10,747 nucleotides of DNA from Bacteroidaceae bacterium (GCA_017619585.1 JAFZSA010000004.1:1-10747); one strand, 5' to 3'. Positions 1 through 6,427 are shown, counted from the stretch's first letter. Numbers and translations are program-made. Notes: generated from the letters alone by a model not told the origin.

Positions 1-28
1 TTGAATTTTGAATTTTGAATTTTGATTT
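1..28. repeat. Heptamer tandem array (TTGAATT; TCAAAAT on the minus strand)
   Basis: Three perfect period-7 units and a fourth with one change fill positions 1-28 and end exactly where the stop codon of the minus-strand serine hydrolase begins (29-31). Read on the minus strand the unit is TCAAAAT, which fits the TCAANNN core of the arrays at 5924-5965 and 10627-10745. The array may continue beyond the left edge of the window. No function is known to me. Confidence 0.85.
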
Positions 29-1246
29 CTACTTAGTCCTTCCCGTATACGCATTGATACCAGAAGTATCCAGTGTAGCTGAGAAGAACTTCTCTGCAGC
101 CTTGTCTACGTCTTTGCTCCAGGGCTGACGGCCATTAATCTGAACTACCCAAAGCTTCAGCTGCTTCTTGTGCCAGTTAACCATGCAGTTGGTACCCCAG
201 GCACCACCGTGGCCGAACCATTCGTTCTCTCCGTCCTTCTTGGGAGCGTTCAATCCAAGAGAATAGCCACCCATATTATCGGGACGTGTGGTCTGTGCCA
301 GGATGCTCTTAACAGTCTCCTCTTTCAGGATACGTACGCCATTGTCGCCAACACCCAGGTTCATGAGCATCTTGTAGAACTTCAGCTGGTCAAGAGCGGT
401 TGTCCAAAGACCTGCACCAGCAGAGGCAAATACATGACCGTCATTGTAAGGACGCTGCTCCCAGCCATTCTCCAAACGGTACTTGGCAGGCTTACCCTCC
501 TGAACGTCGTACATCTCTATCTGTGTCTTCAACTGCTTGTCGGTGGGCCAAAACCAAGTGCTCTTCATACCCAGGGGATCCAGCACTTCCTTCTTCAGGT
601 AATTCTCCCACTTCATGCCGGTAACAACCTCTACGATGGCACCGCCTATGTCAATACCTGTGTTAGAATACCGTTCTCTGGTACCAGGCTCGAACAGGAT
701 AGGAGATTCGGCAGCAATGCTGGCAACCTGACGCAGGGGAGCACCTCCTGACCAGCCGCCGCCACGTACATCACTACGCTTAGCGCTGCACTCGAAGGGG
801 AAACCGCCCGTGTGATTCAGTACCATACGAACCGTCAGCACGTTCTTGGCCTTGTGAAGGGTCTTGATGCCATCCTTATCGCTGTCCTGCACCCACAGCT
901 CCTTGAACTCGGGCAGATACTTTGATACGGGATCATCCAGAGAGATCTTACCCTCCTCTACCAGTTTGGCAATGGTAACACCGCAGAAGCCCTTTGTCTG
1001 AGAGCACTGCATAAATACGTTGTCCAACTTAATTGGACGCTTCTTCTCTACATCGGCATAACCAATGCAGCAAGTCTCCTGCACGCCATCCTTATAGAAG
1101 ATGCTGATAGCACCAGGCAGTTCGCCACGGTCCACATAGGGTTGCAATGCCTCACGGGCATAGTTGGTCTTGGAATCTTTTACCTCAGTCTTAGCGGTTC
1201 CATACAAACAGAAGGCTACCGCCAGAAATAAAAACAGTTGTCTCAT
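29..1246 (-). CDS. Periplasmic serine hydrolase, class C beta-lactamase/esterase family
   Basis: This 405-residue protein has the fold family of AmpC beta-lactamases, DD-peptidases and EstB-type esterases. The nucleophile motif S82-Q-T-K85, the Y193-S-N195 motif and the H346-G-G348 motif (in place of KTG) are all present, so the enzyme should be active. Residues 1 to about 18 form a signal peptide (charged start, then a hydrophobic stretch), placing it in the periplasm; there is no lipobox cysteine. Length is normal for a stand-alone enzyme of this family. The ATG at 1246 fits the signal peptide, and a TAnnTTTG box lies about 40 bases upstream. It ends with TAG and is transcribed away from the cysteine desulfidase. 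The substrate cannot be told from sequence: many such proteins are esterases or D-amino-acid peptidases rather than beta-lactamases, and the HGG motif leans that way. Confidence 0.9.
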   Translation of the reverse strand: MRQLFLFLAVAFCLYGTAKTEVKDSKTNYAREALQPYVDRGELPGAISIFYKDGVQETCCIGYADVEKKRPIKLDNVFMQCSQTKGFCGVTIAKLVEEGKISLDDPVSKYLPEFKELWVQDSDKDGIKTLHKAKNVLTVRMVLNHTGGFPFECSAKRSDVRGGGWSGGAPLRQVASIAAESPILFEPGTRERYSNTGIDIGGAIVEVVTGMKWENYLKKEVLDPLGMKSTWFWPTDKQLKTQIEMYDVQEGKPAKYRLENGWEQRPYNDGHVFASAGAGLWTTALDQLKFYKMLMNLGVGDNGVRILKEETVKSILAQTTRPDNMGGYSLGLNAPKKDGENEWFGHGGAWGTNCMVNWHKKQLKLWVVQINGRQPWSKDVDKAAEKFFSATLDTSGINAYTGRTK

Positions 1247-1285
1247 AGTGTACGTTAATTATGTTTGTTTTTACGTTTTTCTGCA

Positions 1286-1293
1286 CAAAGATA
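1286..1293 (-). promoter_or_regulatory. -7 box of serine hydrolase promoter (TATCTTTG)
   Basis: On the minus strand this reads TATCTTTG, a full match to the Bacteroidetes TAnnTTTG element, about 40 bases before the ATG at 1246. No convincing TTTG -33 box is seen at the usual distance, so the call rests on the -7 box alone. Confidence 0.5.
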
Positions 1294-1348
1294 TACATTT
1301 TTTTTAAAACTTTGCGTTAAAACGCTAACTTACTCCGTCTCGGCAAAA

Positions 1349-1368
1349 AAAAGAAATACATTTCTTTT
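1349..1368. promoter_or_regulatory. Palindrome in repeat copy 1 (possible operator)
   Basis: The bases aaaagaaatacatttctttt form 8-base inverted arms around a 4-base centre. The right arm overlaps the TTTG -33 box of the first promoter, so a protein bound here could control RNA polymerase access. The operator role is inferred. Confidence 0.5.
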
Positions 1369-1396
1369 GTTCTGCTCTCGACTTTTCGTAACTTTG
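1366..1396 (+). promoter_or_regulatory. Promoter P1 upstream of cysteine desulfidase
   Basis: TTTG at 1366-1369, a 19-base spacer and TAACTTTG at 1389-1396 match the consensus of the Bacteroidetes primary sigma factor exactly. It lies about 107 bases before the ATG at 1503, so a transcript from here would include the second repeat copy in its leader. Confidence 0.75.
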
Positions 1397-1432
1397 ATGA
1401 TAAATTATCGAACTTACTGCGTCTCGGCATAA

Positions 1433-1452
1433 AAAATAAACAAGTTTATTTT
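1433..1452. promoter_or_regulatory. Palindrome in repeat copy 2 (possible operator)
   Basis: The bases aaaataaacaagtttatttt form 9-base inverted arms around two bases. Compared with copy 1, two base pairs of the palindrome (G-C to T-A, and T-A to C-G) have changed on both sides together, so the symmetry is kept. It overlaps the -33 box of the second promoter. Confidence 0.5.
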
Positions 1453-1480
1453 GTTCTGCTCTCGACTTTTCGTAACTTTG
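1450..1480 (+). promoter_or_regulatory. Promoter P2 of cysteine desulfidase
   Basis: TTTG at 1450-1453, a 19-base spacer and TAACTTTG at 1473-1480 give a full Bacteroidetes promoter. The start codon at 1503 is 22 bases after the -7 box, so the leader would be only about 15 bases long. This is the likely main promoter of the gene. Confidence 0.8.
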
Positions 1481-1502
1481 CAATCGCTTAGAAAGAAAAC
1501 AC

Positions 1503-2798
1503 ATGCTTACAAACGAAGAAAAGAAAGAAATCCTAGATCTTTTGCACCAAGAGGTAGTTCCCGCCATCGGTTGTACCGAGCCCATGGCAGTTGCCCTTTG
1601 TGTAGCCAAAGCAGTTGAAGAGTTAAGAAACAAATTAGGCAAAGAACCCGGCTTCTTGCCTGAAAAGATATCCCTGCGTCTGAGTGCCAACATACTGAAG
1701 AACGCCATGGGTGTGGGTATCCCCGGTACTGGTGGTATGATAGGCCTTCCCATTGCCATAGCCTTGGGTGCCGTAGGCGGAAAGTCATGCCTTGAGTTGG
1801 AAGTGCTGCGTGATTGCACCGATAAAGAGCTGGAGGTAGCAAAACAATATATCACAGAGAACCACATAGATATCAAGTTGGAGGAGAAAGACCCCGACAA
1901 GCTCTATATTCACGTCTGTGTAGAAGCTGATGGCAAGAGTTCAGAAGCAACCATCAAGGGAACGCACACCAACTTTGTTGAACAGGTTTCATCTGATTCT
2001 TCCGCAACAGAATCAGAGGAAGTCAAAGAAGATAATATCCTTAAATTAAAAAAGGTATATGAGTTCGCCACTACGATGCCTCTTGACGAGATCCGTTTCA
2101 TTCTGGAAGCCAAGCGTCTGAACGAGGCAGCCGCCCAGGAAGGCTTACGCGAGAACTATGGTCACCAGTTAGGTAAGACCATGTGCAGTCCTCTGGGCCG
2201 TGGTATCATGGGCGAGAGTATCTTTGCTAAGGTCCTTTCCGTAACATCCTGTGCCTGCGATGCCCGTATGGCAGGAGCCAAGATTCCCGTCATGAGCAAC
2301 AGCGGCAGCGGCAACCAAGGCATCTGCGCCACTATGCCTGTAGTGGTCTTCGCACGCGAGAACCATAATACAGAAGAGGAGCTGATTCGTGCCCTCACCC
2401 TCTCCCACCTCACTGCCATCTATATCAAGCAGTCGTTAGGCAGCCTCTCTGCCCTATGCGGCTGTGTAGTTGCCAGTACGGGTAGCAGCGTGGGCATAAC
2501 CTATCTGATGGGTGGCAACTATGACCAGATCTGCTACTCTGTCAAGAATATGATAGCCAACCTTACCGGTATGATATGTGACGGTGCCAAGCCTTCCTGT
2601 GCCCTGAAGCTGACCACAGGTGTCAGCACGGCCGTCATGAGTGCTATGCTTGCCATCCAGAATAATCATGTAACCTCTGCCGAGGGTATCATAGATGATG
2701 ATGTGGACCGTAGCATCCGTAACCTGACAAGTATCGGCTCCAGAGGTATGGATGAGACAGACCGATTCGTCCTGGATATCATGACGCACAAGCAATAA
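1503..2798 (+). CDS. L-cysteine desulfidase family protein (CyuA/YhaM, UPF0597 type)
   Basis: This 431-residue protein belongs to the serine dehydratase-alpha-like family that includes E. coli CyuA (YhaM) and the archaeal L-cysteine desulfidase. The known reaction is L-cysteine to pyruvate, sulfide and ammonia, using an oxygen-sensitive [4Fe-4S] cluster and no PLP. The signature AIGCTEP near the start carries C24, matching the proposed catalytic cysteine. C319, C359 and C366 have the same relative spacing (40 and 7) that I recall for the cluster cysteines of the archaeal enzyme. Glycine-rich segments VGIPGTGG (71-78) and SNSGSGNQG (265-273) are typical. It is cytoplasmic, with no signal or membrane segment, and full length for the family. 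The ATG at 1503 lies just after promoter P2. The next gene has its own promoter 124 bases on. A serine-ammonia-lyase activity is the main alternative. Confidence 0.88.
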   Translation: MLTNEEKKEILDLLHQEVVPAIGCTEPMAVALCVAKAVEELRNKLGKEPGFLPEKISLRLSANILKNAMGVGIPGTGGMIGLPIAIALGAVGGKSCLELEVLRDCTDKELEVAKQYITENHIDIKLEEKDPDKLYIHVCVEADGKSSEATIKGTHTNFVEQVSSDSSATESEEVKEDNILKLKKVYEFATTMPLDEIRFILEAKRLNEAAAQEGLRENYGHQLGKTMCSPLGRGIMGESIFAKVLSVTSCACDARMAGAKIPVMSNSGSGNQGICATMPVVVFARENHNTEEELIRALTLSHLTAIYIKQSLGSLSALCGCVVASTGSSVGITYLMGGNYDQICYSVKNMIANLTGMICDGAKPSCALKLTTGVSTAVMSAMLAIQNNHVTSAEGIIDDDVDRSIRNLTSIGSRGMDETDRFVLDIMTHKQ

Positions 2799-2852
2799 CT
2801 CTTCGCTGTTGTGCGTCTCTCTGCATTTAGACGAAAAAATTACGCATTTCAC

Positions 2853-2883
2853 ATTGCCATTAATGTATTTACTTGTAACTTTG
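2853..2883 (+). promoter_or_regulatory. Promoter of the OadA-like gene
   Basis: TAACTTTG at 2876-2883 is a full -7 match; ATTG at 2853-2856, 19 bases upstream, is a one-off match to TTTG. The ATG at 2923 follows 39 bases later. No clear terminator is seen between the desulfidase stop at 2798 and this promoter, so read-through from the upstream gene is possible. Confidence 0.65.
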
Positions 2884-2922
2884 CATCAGCAAAGGATAAC
2901 TATTATATAGGATAAGATAAAC

Positions 2923-4317
2923 ATGGAAAAAAGAAAGATTCAGTTTAGCCTCGTATATAGAGACATGTTCCAGTCGAGCGGCAAGTTCCAGCCTCGCAAG
3001 GATCAGTTAGAGCGTATTGCTCCCGTTATCATCAAGATGGGATGTTTTGCACGTGTAGAGACAAATGGTGGTGCCTTTGAGCAGGTTAACCTGCTGTACG
3101 GTGAGAATCCCAACAAGGCAGTACGTGCCTTTACCAAGCCCTTTAATGAAGTAGGTATCAAGACCCACATGTTGGACCGTGGTCTGAATGCCTTGCGTAT
3201 GTTCCCCGTTCCTGCCGACGTACGCCGTCTGATGTATAAGGTGAAGCATGCCCAGGGTGTGGACATCACACGTATCTTCTGCGGACTGAATGATGTTCGT
3301 AATATCATCCCTTCTATCAAATATGCATTGGAGGCAGGCATGACACCACAGGCTACCCTGTGTATCACCAACAGCCCCATCCATACAGCCGAATACTATG
3401 CTAATATCGCTGAGCAACTGATAGAGGCCGGTGCTCCAGAGATCTGTCTGAAGGATATGGCAGGTATCGGTCAGCCCGCTATGCTGGGTAAGCTGGTGAA
3501 GATGATCAAGGACAAGCACCCCGAGATTATCATCCAGTACCACGGTCACAGCGGTCCCGGTCTTTCTATGGCCAGCATTCTGGAGGTATGTAAGAACGGT
3601 GCCGATGTTATCGATACTGCCATCGAGCCTCTGTCTTGGGGTAAGGTACATCCGGATATCATCTCTGTCCAGAGCATGCTGAAGAACTATGGCTTCGATG
3701 TTCCCGAAATCAATATGGAGGCCTATATGGAGGCTCGTAAGCTGACTCAGGAATTCATTGACGACTTCCTGGGCTACTTCATGAACCCTGCCAACAAGCT
3801 GATGTCTTCACTCTTGTTGGGTTGCGGTCTGCCCGGTGGTATGATGGGAAGTATGATGGCGGACCTGAAGGGTGTTATGGATGCCATCAACAACAACCGT
3901 AAGAACAAGGGCGAGGAGCCTTACAGCGAGGATGCCCTGCTGGTTCGCCTCTTCAACGAGGTGGCATACGTATGGCCCCGCGTAGGTTATCCCCCATTGG
4001 TAACTCCCTTCTCTCAGTACGTCAAGAATATTGCCCTGATGAACTTGCTTACAGAGTCTATGGGCAAGCCCCGCTATAGCATGATGGACCCCTCTATCTG
4101 GGGTATGATTCTGGGTAAGAGCGGTAAGCTGCCCGGTGAGGTAGCTCCTGAGATTATTGAGTTGGCCAAGGAGAAAGGCTTTGAGTTCACAACAGCTGAT
4201 CCTCAGAGTAACTATCCCGACGACCTGCCTCGCTTCATCGAGGAGATGAAGAAGAACGGTTGGGACCGTGGCGAGGATGACGAGGAGCTCTTCGAGTTTG
4301 CTATGCACGAGAGCTAG
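2923..4317 (+). CDS. oadA: OadA-like carboxyltransferase, cut short by in-frame TAG
   Basis: The 464 residues before the TAG hold the carboxyltransferase domain of oxaloacetate decarboxylase alpha/pyruvate carboxylase subunit B, which moves a carboxyl group between biotin and pyruvate or oxaloacetate. Metal and catalytic residues are recognisable: D14 in RDMFQS, K177 in CLKDMAG, and H207/H209 in YHGHSG, at nearly the positions known for bacterial OadA. The conserved post-catalytic PYC/OADA region follows, to about residue 460. Several usually fixed segments differ (RDMFQSSGK where RDAHQSLLAT is usual, TNGGAFEQ for WGGATFD, RIFCGLND for RIFDALND), marking a divergent subfamily. The ATG at 2923 fits the promoter. 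The frame stops at TAG (4315-4317), yet the downstream 126 codons in the same frame complete a normal OadA of about 591 residues. The carboxyltransferase domain itself appears complete, so the short product might fold. Confidence 0.85.
   Translation: MEKRKIQFSLVYRDMFQSSGKFQPRKDQLERIAPVIIKMGCFARVETNGGAFEQVNLLYGENPNKAVRAFTKPFNEVGIKTHMLDRGLNALRMFPVPADVRRLMYKVKHAQGVDITRIFCGLNDVRNIIPSIKYALEAGMTPQATLCITNSPIHTAEYYANIAEQLIEAGAPEICLKDMAGIGQPAMLGKLVKMIKDKHPEIIIQYHGHSGPGLSMASILEVCKNGADVIDTAIEPLSWGKVHPDIISVQSMLKNYGFDVPEINMEAYMEARKLTQEFIDDFLGYFMNPANKLMSSLLLGCGLPGGMMGSMMADLKGVMDAINNNRKNKGEEPYSEDALLVRLFNEVAYVWPRVGYPPLVTPFSQYVKNIALMNLLTESMGKPRYSMMDPSIWGMILGKSGKLPGEVAPEIIELAKEKGFEFTTADPQSNYPDDLPRFIEEMKKNGWDRGEDDEELFEFAMHES
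4315..4317 (+). other. In-frame amber codon interrupting oadA
   Basis: The codons around it read E-S-TAG-Y-R-D-Y-K-S-G, and homologous protein sequence continues directly after it with no shift. A single C-to-T change from CAG (Gln) would create it; AAG, GAG, TAC/TAT, TGG, TCG or TTG are other one-step sources. Two other genes in the window end at TAG (29-31 and 6425-6427), so TAG is a normal stop here. Confidence 0.9.
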
Positions 4318-4389
4318 TACCGCGACTACAAGAGCGGCGTAGCCAAGGAGCGCTTCCTGAAGGATCTGCAGGCTGCCAAGGATAAGGAG

Positions 4390-4698
4390 ATGCAGAAGAA
4401 TGGCATGTCACTTGAAGAAGTAGCTGCCTACAAGCATGCCGAGGCTGACGCTATCACAGCTCCCGAGAATGGTACCGTTATGTGGGAGGTGAACGGCGAT
4501 GCCGAGTGCGTTAAGAGCATCAACCCCATGGTAGGCAAGGAATACAAGGAGGGCGATCGTTTCTGCTACCTGCAAAACCAGTTCGGTCAGGTTATTGAGA
4601 TTCCTGCAGCCTTAGGTGGCAAGTTGGTAGAGATCTGCGCCAACCAGGGAAGCAAGGTTGGCAAGGGCGATACCATTGCCTACATCCGCAGAAAGTAA
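4390..4698 (+). CDS. C-terminal fragment of oadA: biotinyl/lipoyl-like barrel without the biotin lysine
   Basis: The reading frame of the carboxyltransferase resumes right after the TAG at 4318 and runs to TAA at 4696-4698. The first ATG is at 4390, with GGAG immediately before it, too close for good initiation, so separate translation is doubtful. Before the ATG the frame encodes YRDYKSGVAKERFLKDLQAA, the linker typical of OadA proteins. From about codon 4447 onward the segment has the rhythm of a biotinyl/lipoyl barrel (ITAPENGTV, then KLVEICANQGSKVGKGDTIAYI). Where biotinyl domains carry AMKM, this protein has LQNQF, so the biotin-accepting lysine is missing. The segment is probably the tail of one 591-residue protein rather than a gene of its own. 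Codon choice matches the upstream part and no further disruption is seen. Confidence 0.7.
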   Translation: MQKNGMSLEEVAAYKHAEADAITAPENGTVMWEVNGDAECVKSINPMVGKEYKEGDRFCYLQNQFGQVIEIPAALGGKLVEICANQGSKVGKGDTIAYIRRK

Positions 4699-4729
4699 AA
4701 CAGTCTTCATATCTTCGATGGAGTAACAA

Positions 4730-6169
4730 ATGTGCATTTGCATGTCTGGAACGCAACGTACATATATCGCCATCGATCTGAAATCATTCTATGCTTCGGT
4801 GGAGTGCGTCGACAGAGGATTGGATCCGCTGACGACAAATCTTGTAGTAGCCGATGAATCCAGAACAGACAAGACCATCTGCCTTGCCGTAACTCCTTCG
4901 CTGAAGGAATACGGCATAGGCGGAAGGGCACGCCTGTTTGAGGTAAGACAGAAAGCACGTGGCGTGGATTTTATTATTGCCAAGCCACAGATGGCCCACT
5001 ACATAGAGGTCAGCTCCAAGATTTACAAAATCTACCTGAAGTACATTGCGCCGGAGGACATTCACGTTTACTCGATAGACGAGGTCTTCATGGATGTTAC
5101 GGCTTACCTGGGTACTTATAAGATGTCAGCTCATGAGCTGGCCATAAAGATGATACGCGATGTGCTGGCACAGACGGGTATCACGGCAACGGCTGGAATT
5201 GGCACCAATATGTACCTCTGCAAGGTGGCTATGGATATCGTAGCCAAGAAAATGCCGGCCGACAAGGACGGCGTGCGCATAGCAGAACTTGACGAGATGT
5301 CGTACCGACGTCTGTTGTGGGACTACCGCCCTATCACCAAATTCTGGCGCGTAGGACAAGGCATAGCACAGAAACTGGCATGCTATGGCATTGATACCAT
5401 GGGAAAACTGGCAAGGTTATCACTTCAGAACGAGGACCTGCTATACGAACTCTTCGGTGTAAATGCAGAGCTACTGATAGATCATGCCTGGGGATGGGAG
5501 CCCTGTACCATGGAGGCAGTTAAGGCATACAGGCCGGAGACGAACTCCTTCAGCAGCGGCCAGGTATTGCAAGAGCCCTACAACTTCAGGAAAGGACGTG
5601 TTGTAATACGCGAGATGGCAGAAGGGATGGCACTGGACTTGGTATCCAAACGATTGGTGACCGACCAATTGGTGCTAACCGTAGGGTATGATGCCGAGAG
5701 TCTTACACGCCCCGAGATACGCGCCAAGTATAACGGCCCTATCACTATCAACCACTATGGCAAACCAGTACCGAAGCATGCCCACGGCACATTCAACTTC
5801 CAGAAACCCACATCCTCCTCACGTCTCATCATGGATGGAGCAGCAGAACTCTTTGACCGTTACGTGAACCCCGACCTGCTGATTCGCCGGTTGAACCTTA
5901 CAACCAATCATGTGAAAGACGAGGCAACTGTCAACGCTCAACGGTCAACTGTCAACTATGAACAATTGGATCTGTTCACCGACTACGAGGCATTGGACAA
6001 GCAACGGAAAGAGCAGAAAGCCCGCCTTGCCAAGGAACGGAGGATGCAGGAGGCTCAACTGAAGATAAAACAGCGATTTGGAAAGAATGCTATCCTACGC
6101 GGTCTGAACTTCGAGGAAGGTGCCACCGCCAAGGAACGCAACAAACAGATAGGAGGACATAAGGCATAA
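4730..6169 (+). CDS. Y-family translesion DNA polymerase (UmuC/UvrX type)
   Basis: This 479-residue protein is an error-prone Y-family polymerase that copies past damaged bases. The catalytic carboxylates are visible: D16 in AIDLKSFYASVE, and D117/E118 in SIDEVFMD. Y21 sits at the steric-gate position that keeps out ribonucleotides, and the DLKSFYAS form is closer to UmuC (DxNSFYAS) than to DinB (DMDxFFA). A helix-hairpin-helix region follows (about 190-245), then the little-finger domain to about 385. Q412-L-D-L-F416 is a near-ideal beta-clamp-binding motif, followed by a charged helical tail ending ERNKQIGGHKA. The stretch just before the clamp motif is encoded by a heptamer array. The ATG at 4730 has GGAG six bases before it; ATG at 4742 is a possible alternative. 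It starts 31 bases after the oadA tail and is followed by a YolD-like gene, its usual partner. Confidence 0.92.
   Translation: MCICMSGTQRTYIAIDLKSFYASVECVDRGLDPLTTNLVVADESRTDKTICLAVTPSLKEYGIGGRARLFEVRQKARGVDFIIAKPQMAHYIEVSSKIYKIYLKYIAPEDIHVYSIDEVFMDVTAYLGTYKMSAHELAIKMIRDVLAQTGITATAGIGTNMYLCKVAMDIVAKKMPADKDGVRIAELDEMSYRRLLWDYRPITKFWRVGQGIAQKLACYGIDTMGKLARLSLQNEDLLYELFGVNAELLIDHAWGWEPCTMEAVKAYRPETNSFSSGQVLQEPYNFRKGRVVIREMAEGMALDLVSKRLVTDQLVLTVGYDAESLTRPEIRAKYNGPITINHYGKPVPKHAHGTFNFQKPTSSSRLIMDGAAELFDRYVNPDLLIRRLNLTTNHVKDEATVNAQRSTVNYEQLDLFTDYEALDKQRKEQKARLAKERRMQEAQLKIKQRFGKNAILRGLNFEEGATAKERNKQIGGHKA
5924..5965 (+). repeat. Heptamer array inside the polymerase reading frame
   Basis: Six 7-base units run gcaactg, tcaacgc, tcaacgg, tcaactg, tcaacta, tgaacaa. 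Four share TCAAC exactly. The 42 bases keep the reading frame and encode residues 399-412 (ATVNAQRSTVNYEQ); the last codon supplies the Gln of the QLDLF clamp motif. The units resemble the intergenic TCAATGT array at the right edge of the window. Confidence 0.8.
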
Positions 6170-6170
6170 A

Positions 6171-6196
6171 GACCCCCCGACCCCCTTTAGGGGGAG
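6171..6196. repeat. C/G-rich palindromic element between polymerase and YolD-like gene
   Basis: Two C-runs (GACCCCCC, GACCCCC) are followed by a palindrome, CCCCCTTTAGGGGG, with 6-base arms. It begins one base after the polymerase stop codon. There is no T-run after it, so it is not a standard intrinsic terminator. From memory, similar C-run/G-run palindromes recur between genes in Prevotella-type genomes. Confidence 0.6.
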
Positions 6197-6213
6197 AGAA
6201 AGTATAAAGTTGC

Positions 6214-6230
6214 GCTAACCGCTAACCGCA
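6214..6230. repeat. Heptamer repeat GCTAACC, two units plus a partial third
   Basis: GCTAACC occurs twice in a row, followed by GCA, ending three bases before the ATG of the YolD-like gene. It is the reverse complement of the GGTTAGC array at 10597-10617. Confidence 0.7.
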
Positions 6231-6232
6231 TA

Positions 6233-6427
6233 ATGAATAACTACGACGATATAATAAACCTGCCGCATCACGTTTCCAAGAAACATCCGCAGATGTCCAT
6301 GTGGAGCCGTGCAGCTCAGTTCGCCCCCTTCGCAGCCCTGACAGGCTATGACAATGCCATCTCAGAGACAGCGAAGGAGAACGAAATCAGCTATAGAAGA
6401 AAAGAATCTGACGAAGATTCTTATTAG
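6233..6427 (+). CDS. YolD-like small protein, partner of Y-family polymerase
   Basis: This 64-residue protein carries the signature of YolD-like proteins: [14 protein letters not shown] (10-23) followed by [18 protein letters not shown] (26-43). Small proteins with this block sit next to UvrX/UmuC-type polymerases in Firmicutes and Bacteroidetes and are thought to act in the same SOS or translesion process; the molecular role is not known. The gene lies 63 bases after the polymerase stop codon in the same direction, which supports an operon. It is soluble, with no signal peptide, and its acidic end (KESDEDSY) is variable. The ATG at 6233 gives the expected N-terminus. It ends with TAG at 6425-6427, overlapping the stop of the convergent TonB receptor gene. 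Confidence 0.82.
   Translation: MNNYDDIINLPHHVSKKHPQMSMWSRAAQFAPFAALTGYDNAISETAKENEISYRRKESDEDSY

Larger units (their letters stand above)
1314..1480 (+). repeat. Two tandem copies (84-bp period) of a palindrome-plus-promoter element
   Basis: Two 69-bp blocks, 1328-1396 and 1412-1480, align without gaps at an offset of 84. Both begin ACTTACT(C/G)CGTCTCGGCA and end with TTCTGCTCTCGACTTTTCG followed by TAACTTTG. In the middle sits a 20-base palindrome that differs in sequence but keeps its symmetry. Each block is preceded by a second short palindrome (1314-1325 and 1399-1409) ending at the same relative position. The bases AAAACTTTG at 1306-1314 may be the end of an older, decayed third copy. 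The element occupies most of the gap between the serine hydrolase and the cysteine desulfidase. Confidence 0.9.

Noticed and set aside
29..1246. True antibiotic-resistance beta-lactamase
   Set aside because: The catalytic motifs fit the wider serine hydrolase family, the third motif is HGG rather than KTG, and nothing indicates transfer or a resistance cassette.
1325..1900. Minus-strand open frame overlapping the promoter repeats and the start of the cysteine desulfidase
   Set aside because: It is antisense to a well-recognised gene, its end is translated from the repeat copies (giving a repeated peptide), and it has no promoter or recognisable domain.
4315..4317. Amber recoding (TAG read as Gln) as in some phages
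   Set aside because: Two other genes in the window end at TAG, and all surrounding genes look like ordinary bacterial chromosome genes, so a point mutation or an error is simpler.
6171..6196. Rho-independent terminator after the polymerase
   Set aside because: The palindrome is strong but has only a two-base centre, and no T-run follows on the plus strand.
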